5,137 bases of DNA from an uncultured Oscillospiraceae bacterium (lineage in GTDB: Bacteria > Bacillota > Clostridia > Oscillospirales > Acutalibacteraceae), in the NCBI GenBank assembly GCA_900549155.1, contig URNF01000130.1, positions 1 to 5,137 on the forward strand, in the 5' to 3' direction. Both the position numbers and the translations under genes were made by a program. Within the stretch, counting starts at the first letter, position 1. Each line of letters starts with the position of its first letter. Of the stretch, positions 1 through 5,137 are shown piece after piece. The notes beneath the pieces are model-generated. The model made no database searches. It was given only the letters and a program-made list of their open reading frames with translations, and was not told the DNA's origin.

Positions 1-979
1 CCGTGCGGAACGTGATCTCCGCAACGTTCAGTCCGCCGCGCCGCAGCGCCTCGCGGCACACCTGCATTGCGGGAAACGCCGCATCGTCCGGTGCAAAAAA
101 TGTGAGCTTGCCCCAATCGGCAAGCGACAGCCGTTTCACCGGCGAGGGCAGTCGGTCGGGATAGGTCAGCGCATACTGGATGGGCACGCGCATATCCGGC
201 TCGCCGAGCTGTGCCAGCACCGCGCCGTCATCATATTCCACAAGCGAATGCACCACGCTCTCGCGGTGCACCACCACGTCTATCTTGTCCTCGGGCATAT
301 CGAAAAGCCAGCGCGCCTCGATGATCTCCAGTCCCTTGTTCATCATAGATGCGGAATCGACCGTGATCTTCGCGCCCATGCTCCAGTTCGGGTGCTTCAG
401 CGCCATTTGAGGTGTGACCGTCTCCAGCTGCTCTTTAGTATACCCAAAAAACGGACCGCCCGACGCCGTCAAAATCAGCCGCCGCACCCGTCCCTTTTCG
501 GGACTGCCCTGCAGGCACTGGAAAATGGCGGAGTGCTCGCTGTCCACCGGCAGCAGCCGCACGCCCTTTTCGCGCACGGCGTCCGTCACAAACGCGCCGC
601 CCGCCACCAGCGTTTCCTTGTTCGCCAGCGCCACATCGTGCCCCGCCTTGATCGCCGCCATGGTCGGCAAAAGCCCCACCATGCCGACAACGGCATTAAG
701 CACCAGATCCGCTTTTGGCAACGCCGCCAGCGTGCAGAGTCCGTCCATGCCGGACAGCACCTTTATCGGCAGATCGGCGACGCGCACCCTGAGATCTGCC
801 GCCGCTTTTTCGTCATACACCGCCGCAAAAGCGGGGCGAAAACGGCGCAGCTGTTCTTCAAAAGCACCGACACGGCTGCCCACCGCCATCGCCAGCAGGC
901 GATAGCCCGCCTTTTCGGCGACTTCAAGCGTCTGGGTGCCGATCGAGCCGGTCGATCCCAAAAGGACTAAGTTTTTCAA
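1..979 (-). CDS. dxr: 1-deoxy-D-xylulose 5-phosphate reductoisomerase (3'-truncated by window edge, anomalous last ~10 codons)
   Basis: Dxr (IspC) converts DXP to 2-C-methyl-D-erythritol 4-phosphate with NADPH and a divalent metal, the first committed step of the cytosolic MEP isoprenoid pathway. The frame is open for 326 codons to the left edge; the family usually has about 380-400. Seen: NADPH-binding GSTGSIG at residues 8-14, LANKET with K121, metal ligands in PVDSEHS (D146, S147, E148), TASGGPF (S173), HPNWSMG (H196) and MMNKGLE (N214, K215, E218), then LAQLGEPDM. These correspond to the E. coli catalytic residues. I chose the TTG start at 979: it lies 6 nt after a strong Shine-Dalgarno and gives MKNLVLLGSTGSIG. 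The GTG at 988 is itself part of that Shine-Dalgarno. The gene starts 12 nt after cdsA and is the last visible gene of the operon. Oddity: after FPAMQVCREALRRGG (to residue 316) the expected NAANE block is absent and LNVAEITFRT follows, which looks like KDPG aldolase (see findings). Identity is certain up to residue ~316. Confidence 0.95.
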   Translation of the reverse strand, partial: MKNLVLLGSTGSIGTQTLEVAEKAGYRLLAMAVGSRVGAFEEQLRRFRPAFAAVYDEKAAADLRVRVADLPIKVLSGMDGLCTLAALPKADLVLNAVVGMVGLLPTMAAIKAGHDVALANKETLVAGGAFVTDAVREKGVRLLPVDSEHSAIFQCLQGSPEKGRVRRLILTASGGPFFGYTKEQLETVTPQMALKHPNWSMGAKITVDSASMMNKGLEIIEARWLFDMPEDKIDVVVHRESVVHSLVEYDDGAVLAQLGEPDMRVPIQYALTYPDRLPSPVKRLSLADWGKLTFFAPDDAAFPAMQVCREALRRGGLNVAEITFRT

Positions 980-985
980 ACCGTT

Positions 986-993
986 CACCTCTT
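986..993 (-). promoter_or_regulatory. Shine-Dalgarno site that sets the dxr TTG start
   Basis: On the minus strand the sequence AAGAGGTG overlaps the cdsA stop codon (TAA at 994-992) and sits 6 nt before a TTG at 979-977. A GTG in the same frame (988-986) lies inside the ribosome binding site and so cannot be served by it. The TTG start also puts the GSTGSIG motif at the usual position close to the N terminus. The overlap with the cdsA stop suggests translational coupling of dxr to cdsA (inference). Confidence 0.75.
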
Positions 994-1801
994 ACCGAAA
1001 CAGGGTGAAAACGTGCAAAAGTGCAAACAGAAGCGGCGCGACAAACACCAAAGAATCGAAACGATCCATGATGCCGCCGTGACCCGGCATGATGTTGCCG
1101 AAGTCCTTTGTGCCGCTTTGCCGCTTGATGGTGGATGCAAACAGATCGCCCACCACCGACAGCGGCGACAGCAGAAACGCCATGAGCGCCACCTGCCAAT
1201 ACAGCGGGGCGACTCCCGTCGCACGCCGCCATATGTACGACAGAAGCAGCGCCGCAGCGACCGAGGTGATCCAGCCGCCGACAAGCCCCTCCACTGTCTT
1301 TTTGGGGCTGATCGACGGGCACAGCTTATGCTTGCCGAAGAATGTGCCGGCAAAATAGGCGCCGGTGTCGTTGCCCCACGCAATAATCAATGCAAGAATA
1401 AAGTAAAAAAGACCATTTTCATTCAGTGCGCGGCAATATGCCGTGCAGGAAATGCCCACCGACAGGATCATGGTATAGAAAAACGCCAGTCCCGTTTCAG
1501 AAAGCGGGATGTCGGCGTGATGCCGCAGCTGCCCCAGCACCAGCGCCAGCACAAATATTGCCAGAGACGCCGAAAACAGCAGACGGCTGTCGGCAACGCC
1601 GAAAAACGGCGCAGCGGCGGCAAACAAAAGGGAGAACACGAACATGCTCCGATGTCTTTTCAGCCCTGTGACCGAGAAGGTCTCATACACCGCCAGCACG
1701 CAGATCAGCGTGAACGCGCAATAAAGTGCCGGCGACGGCAGCAACATCACGCCGACAAGCAGCACAAGCGCGATCGCAGCGGTCAGAATTCTGGTTTTCA
1801 T
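992..1801 (-). CDS. cdsA: Phosphatidate cytidylyltransferase (CDP-diacylglycerol synthase)
   Basis: CdsA is an integral membrane enzyme that makes CDP-diacylglycerol from CTP and phosphatidic acid, the branch point to phosphatidylglycerol, cardiolipin and other phospholipids. The 269-residue protein is of typical length and mostly hydrophobic, with several membrane segments (roughly 5-22, 25-42, 51-68, 73-90, 104-122, 130-143, 174-190, 201-216, 250-267; limits judged by eye). The family signature runs from S223 to D249 (S-x-I-K-R-x4-K-D-x-G ... HGG-x-x-DR-x-D), with the expected K226, R227, K232, D233, H241, D246, R247 and D249. WGNDTGAY (142-149), SPKKTVEG (165-172) and GDL (218-220) are further conserved blocks. 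The ATG at 1801 has an AAGGAGA ribosome binding site 7 nt upstream (1815-1809). It begins 18 nt after the uppS stop and is followed 12 nt later by dxr, the usual order in Bacillota. Nothing is missing or odd. Confidence 0.97.
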   Translation of the reverse strand: MKTRILTAAIALVLLVGVMLLPSPALYCAFTLICVLAVYETFSVTGLKRHRSMFVFSLLFAAAAPFFGVADSRLLFSASLAIFVLALVLGQLRHHADIPLSETGLAFFYTMILSVGISCTAYCRALNENGLFYFILALIIAWGNDTGAYFAGTFFGKHKLCPSISPKKTVEGLVGGWITSVAAALLLSYIWRRATGVAPLYWQVALMAFLLSPLSVVGDLFASTIKRQSGTKDFGNIMPGHGGIMDRFDSLVFVAPLLFALLHVFTLFR

Positions 1802-1819
1802 AGCGTGGTCTCCTTTTTC

Positions 1820-2578
1820 TCAAACGCCGCCGAAGCGCCGATTGCGGCGCGCAAACTCTGCAAATGCAGCGTCGAGATCTTCATTCTTAAAATCCGGCCA
1901 CAGAATGTCGTCCATAAAGACAAATTCCGCATAGGCAGACTGCCAAACAAGAAAATTCGACAGTCGATATTCGCCGCTCGGACGCAAAACAAGATCCACA
2001 GGCGGCTGGTCGCCGGTATAGAGTGCCGCCTGCAGCATATCCTCGGTGATGTCGGCGGCGCACAGCTCGCCGCGCTCCACCCGCATGGCAAGCTCCCGCG
2101 CGGCATGGGTGATCTCCTGCTGCCCGCCGTAGTTGATGGCGATATTCAGTGTCATGCCGGTCTTGTGCGCCGTCGTCTCCTCCGCTTCCGCCATCAGCTC
2201 CTGTATATCCGGCGCAAGCTGCGCGCGGTCGCCGATGAAGCATGTATGGATGTTTTCGTTGCGAAAATCCTCCAGCGACTCCACGAGATAGCGGCGCAGA
2301 AGATCCATCAACGCGTCCACCTCATCCTGCGGTCGCTTCCAGTTTTCCGTTGAAAACGCATACACGGTCAGAAAGCGCACGCCGCGGCGGCTGGAATACT
2401 TCACAACCTCGCGAAAGACCTTTGCGCCCGCCGCGTGTCCCGCCTTGCGCGGCATGCCGCGCTTTTTCGCCCATCTGCCGTTGCCGTCCATGATGATGCC
2501 GACATGGCAGGGGGCGGGAGCAAGCGCCGTATCTTTCTGCTCTTCTTTTCGGAAAAAGCGGTCAAAAACAGTTCCCAC
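1820..2578 (-). CDS. uppS: Undecaprenyl diphosphate synthase (cis-prenyltransferase, UPP synthase family)
   Basis: UppS condenses farnesyl diphosphate with isopentenyl diphosphate units in the cis configuration to give the C55 lipid carrier used for peptidoglycan and other wall polymers. It works at the inner face of the membrane. With the GTG start at 2578 the protein has 252 residues, close to the family norm (about 245-260). Visible blocks are HVGIIMDGNGRWAKKRG with catalytic Asp at residue 31 and the diphosphate-binding GNGR, then LTVYAFSTENWKRP (about 70-83), TLNIAINYGGQQEI (about 143-156) and the C-terminal signature DLVLRPSGEYRLSNFLVWQSAYAEF (split: DLVLRPSGE at 195-203, YRLSNFLVWQ at 204-213). 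The family often has RTSGE where this has RPSGE. The start is the uncertain part: an in-frame TTG at 2623 would add 15 residues and overlap frr by 38 nt, whereas GTG lies 7 nt after the frr stop. Upstream frr and downstream cdsA (18-nt gap) fit the standard operon order. Confidence 0.95.
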   Translation of the reverse strand: MGTVFDRFFRKEEQKDTALAPAPCHVGIIMDGNGRWAKKRGMPRKAGHAAGAKVFREVVKYSSRRGVRFLTVYAFSTENWKRPQDEVDALMDLLRRYLVESLEDFRNENIHTCFIGDRAQLAPDIQELMAEAEETTAHKTGMTLNIAINYGGQQEITHAARELAMRVERGELCAADITEDMLQAALYTGDQPPVDLVLRPSGEYRLSNFLVWQSAYAEFVFMDDILWPDFKNEDLDAAFAEFARRNRRFGGV

Positions 2579-2585
2579 GACGGTC

Positions 2586-3140
2586 TCAGACCTCCATGAT
2601 TTCCTTGTCTTTTTTGGCGGCAAGGCCGTCGATCTCCTTGCAGAACTTATCGGTCAGCTCCTGCATCTTCTTTTCCTCGTCCTTGAGGTCGTCCTCGGTG
2701 ATCTCGGCTTTCTTCTTCTGATCCTTCAGTTTGTCCATCGCGTCGCGGCGGATGGAGCGGATGGCAATTTTGCAGTCCTCCGCCAGCTTGAAGATGTTTT
2801 TGCCGATCTCGCGGCGGCGCTCCTCGGTCAGCGGCGGGAACACAAGACGGATCACACTGCCGTCGTTCTGCGGGTTGATGCCGATGTCCGCCGTCAGGAT
2901 GCCGCGCTCAATATCTTTGAGACTGCTTTTGTCCCACGGCTGCACCACGAGCGTGCGCGCATCCGGCACAGAAATCGCCGCCATCTGATTGAGCGGCGTA
3001 GGCGCGCCGTAATATTCGACCTCCACCCTGTCCAGCACCGCGGGATTGGCTCTCCCGGCGCGGATGGCGGCATATTCGTTCAGCATCGCATTGACGCTTT
3101 TGTTCATTTTCTCTTCGGCTACCTTATAGATCTCACTCAT
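2586..3140 (-). CDS. frr: Ribosome recycling factor (RRF)
   Basis: RRF acts with EF-G to split post-termination ribosomes into subunits so that they can be reused. The protein has 184 residues, matching the family's usual ~185. Domain I (three-helix bundle, residues ~1-29 and ~105-184) and domain II (~30-104) are both complete. Conserved blocks seen: AAIRAGRANPAVLD (24-37), VEYYGAPTPLNQMA (41-54), the PWD motif (68-70), LVFPPLTEERR (99-109), RSIRRDAMDKLK (128-139) and the C-terminal ITEDD...QELTDKF...D...KDKEIMEV pattern. The ATG at 3140 has a perfect GGAGG ribosome binding site (3153-3149) with an 8-nt spacer. It starts 18 nt after pyrH, the near-universal neighbour, and ends 7 nt before the preferred uppS start. 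No anomalies seen. Confidence 0.98.
   Translation of the reverse strand: MSEIYKVAEEKMNKSVNAMLNEYAAIRAGRANPAVLDRVEVEYYGAPTPLNQMAAISVPDARTLVVQPWDKSSLKDIERGILTADIGINPQNDGSVIRLVFPPLTEERRREIGKNIFKLAEDCKIAIRSIRRDAMDKLKDQKKKAEITEDDLKDEEKKMQELTDKFCKEIDGLAAKKDKEIMEV
2590..2595 (-). promoter_or_regulatory. Probable uppS Shine-Dalgarno inside the frr 3' end
   Basis: GGAGGT is read on the minus strand within the last two frr sense codons, 11 nt before the GTG at 2578. The spacing is somewhat long. A competing pair exists upstream: AAGGAG at 2639-2634, 10 nt before a TTG at 2623. The two are similar in strength, so protein length and the smaller overlap, not the binding site alone, favour GTG. Confidence 0.5.
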
Positions 3141-3158
3141 CGTCGTTTCCTCCGTTTC

Positions 3159-3857
3159 TTATTCAACCAGCGTGCCGATCGGTTCTCCCTTCACGGCGCG
3201 GACAATGTTGTTGGGGTCTTCCATATTGAACACCAAGATCGGGATGTGATTGTCCCGACACATGGAAGCGGCAGTGGAGTCCATGACCTGCAGTCCCTTG
3301 TTGAGCACCTCGGTGAAGGACAGGGTCTCATACCGCTTGGCATCGGGGTTCTTTTTCGGGTCGGCGTCATATACGCCGTCCACCATGCTCGCCTTGAAGA
3401 TGATGTCGGCTTCGATCTCCGCAGCGCGCAGCGCCGCCGCCGTATCGGTGGAGAAGAAGGGATTGCCCGTGCCGCAGCCGAAGATCACGATGCGCTTTTT
3501 CTCCAAATGCCGCACCGCACGGTTGCGGATATACGGCTCGGCAATCTCGTTCATGGCGATTGCCGTCTGCACGCGCACATCGCAGCCCTCCTGCTCCAGC
3601 GTGTCCGCCAGCGCCAGGGCGTTGATGGTGGTTGCCAGCATGCCCATATGGTCCGCACGGGTGCGATCCATGCTGCCGCTGGAGCGACCGCGCCAGAAGT
3701 TGCCGCCGCCGACCACAATGGCGATCTCCACGCCCATGTCCGCGCATTTTTTCACATCCTTGCAAACGGTTTCGAGCGTTTTGAAGTTCAGACCGAAGCC
3801 CGTTTCTCCCGACAGTGCCTCACCGGACAGCTTGAGTAAAATGCGTTTATACTTCAT
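3159..3857 (-). CDS. pyrH: UMP kinase (bacterial PyrH type, amino acid kinase fold)
   Basis: PyrH phosphorylates UMP to UDP with ATP, feeding UTP, CTP and UDP-sugar pools in the cytosol. Bacterial enzymes are hexameric and commonly feedback-inhibited by UTP and activated by GTP (family knowledge). The 232 residues are close to the usual ~235-245. Visible: N-terminal KRILLKLSGEAL with K9 and SGE (11-13), the glycine-rich VVGGGNFWRG (48-57), RADHMGMLATTINALAL (67-83, which contains the UMP-binding Asp), FGCGTGNPFFSTDTAAALRA (split: FGCGTGNPFFS at 126-136, TDTAAALRA at 137-145), VDGVYDADP (159-167) and VMDSTA (191-196). The ATG at 3857 is preceded by GGAAGGG (3873-3867) with a 9-nt spacer. It is the first gene of its transcription unit, directly behind a promoter and separated from tsf by a terminator; frr follows after 18 nt. 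Confidence 0.98.
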   Translation of the reverse strand: MKYKRILLKLSGEALSGETGFGLNFKTLETVCKDVKKCADMGVEIAIVVGGGNFWRGRSSGSMDRTRADHMGMLATTINALALADTLEQEGCDVRVQTAIAMNEIAEPYIRNRAVRHLEKKRIVIFGCGTGNPFFSTDTAAALRAAEIEADIIFKASMVDGVYDADPKKNPDAKRYETLSFTEVLNKGLQVMDSTAASMCRDNHIPILVFNMEDPNNIVRAVKGEPIGTLVE

Positions 3858-3866
3858 ATGCTACTA

Positions 3867-3873
3867 CCCTTCC
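3867..3873 (-). promoter_or_regulatory. pyrH Shine-Dalgarno in a short 5' leader
   Basis: GGAAGGG lies 9 nt before the pyrH ATG on the minus strand. With the predicted transcription start near 3893 the leader would be about 35 nt. That is too short for a known pyrimidine riboswitch or a PyrR-type attenuator, and no terminator-like hairpin is seen in it. Confidence 0.6.
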
Positions 3874-3899
3874 GTATCAATTTTTACCCAGATACAGAT

Positions 3900-3928
3900 A
3901 CTATATCATATTTCCGACAAAGTCGCAA
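3900..3928 (-). promoter_or_regulatory. Sigma-A-type extended -10 promoter for pyrH-frr-uppS-cdsA-dxr
   Basis: Read on the minus strand: -35 box TTGCGA at 3928-3923 (4 of 6 to TTGACA), a 17-nt spacer, then -10 box TATAGT at 3905-3900 (5 of 6 to TATAAT). TG lies one base upstream of the -10, giving an extended -10 element. Transcription would start near 3893. The -35 is three bases past the run of T that ends the tsf terminator, and the region is AT-rich compared with the flanking genes. This is predicted from pattern only, but the spacing and boxes are good and the position is where a promoter is needed. Confidence 0.75.
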
Positions 3929-3930
3929 GC

Positions 3931-3971
3931 CAAAAAACAAAAAAGGCGGATCACAAATGTGATCCGCCTTT
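3931..3971 (-). terminator. Rho-independent terminator after tsf
   Basis: An inverted repeat (3942-3954 pairing with 3959-3971, 13 bp without mismatch, 4-nt loop; a further A-T pair is possible) begins 14 nt after the tsf stop. On the minus strand the stem ends in CCGCCTTT and runs into a T-rich tract, TTTGTTTTTT (3941-3932). On the plus strand the stem is followed by CTGAACAGG with no T-tract, so it works in one direction, for rpsB-tsf. Confidence 0.93.
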
Positions 3972-3985
3972 CTGAACAGGTTTTC

Positions 3986-4912
3986 TTATTTCGCCATCGC
4001 GGCAACTTCCTCAGCGAAGTTGTCCTCGCGCTTCTGCAGACCCTCGCCCTTTTCAAAGCGGGTGTAGGCAGCGAGCTTCATGGCGCCGCCGGCTTTTTTC
4101 GCCTCGGCTTCCACATACTGACCGACGGTCATGCTACTGTCCTTCACGAACTCCTGATCGACAAGGCAGTTCTCCTTGAAGAACTTGTGCATACGACCGT
4201 CCACCATCTTCTGGATGATGTTTTCCGGCTTGGAAGCATTTTTCGGATCCGCCTGGATCTGCGCGATCGTGATCTCCTTCTCGTGCGCAATGTCCGCAGC
4301 GGGAACCGTCTCCTCGCAGAGATAGGGGGCATTCAGAGCAGCGATCTGCATCGCCACGTCCTTGCCGCACTCCTTGAGCACATCGGTGCCGCTCGCAGCA
4401 GCATCCGCGTCAAACTTCACCAGAACGCCGATGCGGCCGCCGCCGTGCACATAGGCAACGACATCGCCCTCATAGCGCACAAAACGGCGCACGCTCAGGT
4501 TCTCACCGATGACCAGCACATGCTCGCGCAGCGCTTCGGCAACCGTCGTGCCGGCATCGCCGTAGGGCAGCTCCATGAGCGCCTCGACGTCGGCGGGGTT
4601 CTTGTCCGCGATCACCGCAGCAACCGTGTGCACAAACTCCTGGAACTTGTCGCTCTTGGCGGCAAAGTCGGTCTCCGCGTTGACCTCAACGGCAACGCCG
4701 ACCTTTTTCGCTTCGTCCACATAAGCGTAGACAGCGCCCTCAGCGGCAATGCGCGTCGCCTTCTTTGCGGCGGCAGCCAGTCCCTTTTCGCGCAGCAGGT
4801 CAACGGCCTTGTCCATATCGCCGTCGGCAGCGGTCAGCGCTTTCTTACATTCCATCATGCCGACGCCCGTCTTCTCACGAAGCGCCTGCACGTCTTTCGC
4901 AGTAAATGCCAT
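3986..4912 (-). CDS. tsf: Translation elongation factor Ts (EF-Ts)
   Basis: EF-Ts is the nucleotide exchange factor that releases GDP from EF-Tu. The protein has 308 residues, near the 290-310 typical of the long bacterial form. The N-terminal UBA-like domain is seen at residues ~1-50 (VQALREKTGVGMMECKKAL, 8-26; usually TGAGMMDCKKAL), followed by the EF-Tu-contacting NAETDFAAKSDKF (78-90, with D82 and F83). Two core subdomains follow, the second starting near AYVHGGGRIGVLVKFDADA. The C-terminal coiled-coil and end module close the protein with GGAMKLAAYTRFEKGEG and EDNFAEEVAAMAK. I chose the ATG at 4912: the AAAGGAC site (4927-4921) then leaves a 9-nt spacer from AGGA, whereas the in-frame TTG at 4918 would lie only about 3 nt from it. 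It follows rpsB by 33 nt, its standard partner, and ends in its own terminator. Confidence 0.98.
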   Translation of the reverse strand: MAFTAKDVQALREKTGVGMMECKKALTAADGDMDKAVDLLREKGLAAAAKKATRIAAEGAVYAYVDEAKKVGVAVEVNAETDFAAKSDKFQEFVHTVAAVIADKNPADVEALMELPYGDAGTTVAEALREHVLVIGENLSVRRFVRYEGDVVAYVHGGGRIGVLVKFDADAAASGTDVLKECGKDVAMQIAALNAPYLCEETVPAADIAHEKEITIAQIQADPKNASKPENIIQKMVDGRMHKFFKENCLVDQEFVKDSSMTVGQYVEAEAKKAGGAMKLAAYTRFEKGEGLQKREDNFAEEVAAMAK

Positions 4913-4920
4913 ATTCAATC

Positions 4921-4927
4921 GTCCTTT
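4921..4927 (-). promoter_or_regulatory. Shine-Dalgarno site that sets the tsf ATG start
   Basis: AAAGGAC on the minus strand lies in the 33-nt rpsB-tsf gap. It gives a normal 9-nt spacing to the ATG at 4912 and too short a spacing to the in-frame TTG at 4918, so the shorter 308-residue product MAFTAKDV is preferred. No terminator hairpin is seen in this gap, consistent with rpsB-tsf cotranscription. Confidence 0.7.
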
Positions 4928-4945
4928 CCCTGATGATTCCGCCGA

Positions 4946-5137
4946 TTATTCCGCAGCGGCTTCTTCTTCGACCTTCTCGGTCTCTTCGGCGGTTTCCGCC
5001 GCCTGCGTCTCGCCCTGACGACCCTCGATGATGGCGTCCGCCATGGTCGCGGCGATCAGCTTCACGGCGCGGATGGCGTCGTCGTTGCCGGGGATGACAT
5101 AATCGACCTCGTCCGGATCGCAGTTGGTGTCAACAAT
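4946..5137 (-). CDS. rpsB: 30S ribosomal protein S2, C-terminal part (5' end outside window)
   Basis: Only the last 63 codons plus the TAA stop are present; the frame enters cleanly at the right edge. The fragment begins IVDTNCDPDEVDYVIPGNDD and continues AIRAVKLIAATMADAIIEGR, a highly conserved segment in the C-terminal third of S2 (the family usually has about 230-260 residues). S2 binds the head-body junction of the 30S subunit near S1 and is needed for initiation. The last ~25 residues form a Glu/Ala-rich tail (GETQAAETAEETEKVEEEAAAE) of the kind often added to S2 in Bacillota and probably disordered. The gene lies 33 nt upstream of tsf, the standard order. rpsB-tsf is often autoregulated by S2 through an rpsB leader, but that leader would be outside this window. 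Confidence 0.97.
   Translation of the reverse strand: MVDTNCDPDEVDYVIPGNDDAIRAVKLIAATMADAIIEGRQGETQAAETAEETEKVEEEAAAE

Noticed and set aside
248..970. A 240-codon open frame on the plus strand, opposite dxr
   Set aside because: The minus-strand frame carries all Dxr catalytic motifs; the plus-strand translation is basic and His-rich with no homology that I recognise.
1013..2353. A 446-codon open frame on the plus strand, opposite cdsA and uppS
   Set aside because: It crosses two well-identified minus-strand genes and their gap, and its translation is rich in Arg, His and Gln with no recognisable domain. Long antisense open frames are expected opposite GC-rich coding sequence.
2445..3839. 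A 464-codon open frame on the plus strand, opposite the start of uppS, all of frr and most of pyrH
   Set aside because: The translation is His/Arg/Leu-rich low-complexity shadow sequence with no motif. It runs through three minus-strand gene ends without respecting any boundary.
3874..3898. Possible leader element in the pyrH 5' UTR (repeat GTATCTGTATCTG and a GTATC/GATAC pairing)
   Set aside because: The stem is only 5 bp with a 12-nt loop in an AT-rich sequence, part of it would lie at or before the predicted transcription start, and there is no terminator or known riboswitch core.
3959..4933. A 324-codon open frame on the plus strand, opposite tsf
   Set aside because: It mirrors tsf codon by codon, starts inside the terminator hairpin and has no plausible ribosome binding site or domain.
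4913..4945. Possible terminator or promoter between rpsB and tsf
   Set aside because: The 33-nt gap shows no stable stem with a T-tract and no -10/-35 pair; it holds only the tsf ribosome binding site.

Overview
This window is a stretch of core bacterial chromosome in which every gene lies on the minus strand. Read in the direction of transcription (right to left), the order is rpsB (3' end only), tsf, pyrH, frr, uppS, cdsA, dxr (cut by the left edge). This is the well-known translation / nucleotide / envelope-lipid cluster of Bacillota and many other bacteria. The GC-rich coding sequence, ATTTGAT-poor but AT-rich intergenic gap, strong Shine-Dalgarno sites, TTG/GTG starts and the tight pyrH-frr-uppS-cdsA-dxr series suggest a GC-rich member of the Clostridia (Oscillospiraceae/Ruminococcaceae-like). 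That placement is an inference; no species can be named from the sequence.

Layout: 4946-5137 holds the last 63 codons of ribosomal protein S2, and 3986-4912 holds elongation factor Ts. An intrinsic terminator (3931-3971) ends the rpsB-tsf unit. It is followed within three bases by an extended -10 sigma-A-type promoter (3900-3928) that starts a second unit. This unit is pyrH (UMP kinase, 3159-3857), frr (ribosome recycling factor, 2586-3140), uppS (undecaprenyl diphosphate synthase, 1820-2578), cdsA (CDP-diacylglycerol synthase, 992-1801) and dxr (DXP reductoisomerase, from 979 off the left edge). Gaps within this second unit are only 7-18 nt, so it is probably one transcript.

The genes tie protein synthesis (S2, EF-Ts, RRF) to UDP/UTP supply (PyrH), to isoprenoid precursor and lipid-carrier synthesis for peptidoglycan (Dxr, UppS) and to phospholipid synthesis (CdsA). 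Apart from one place, the window is ordinary. The exception is the last ~30-40 bases at the left edge, where the dxr reading frame stops looking like DXR and instead matches the active-site signature of KDPG/KHG aldolase (Eda). That suggests a junction, either an assembly misjoin or a real rearrangement. I found no new biological system, mobile element, CRISPR array, tRNA or rRNA.
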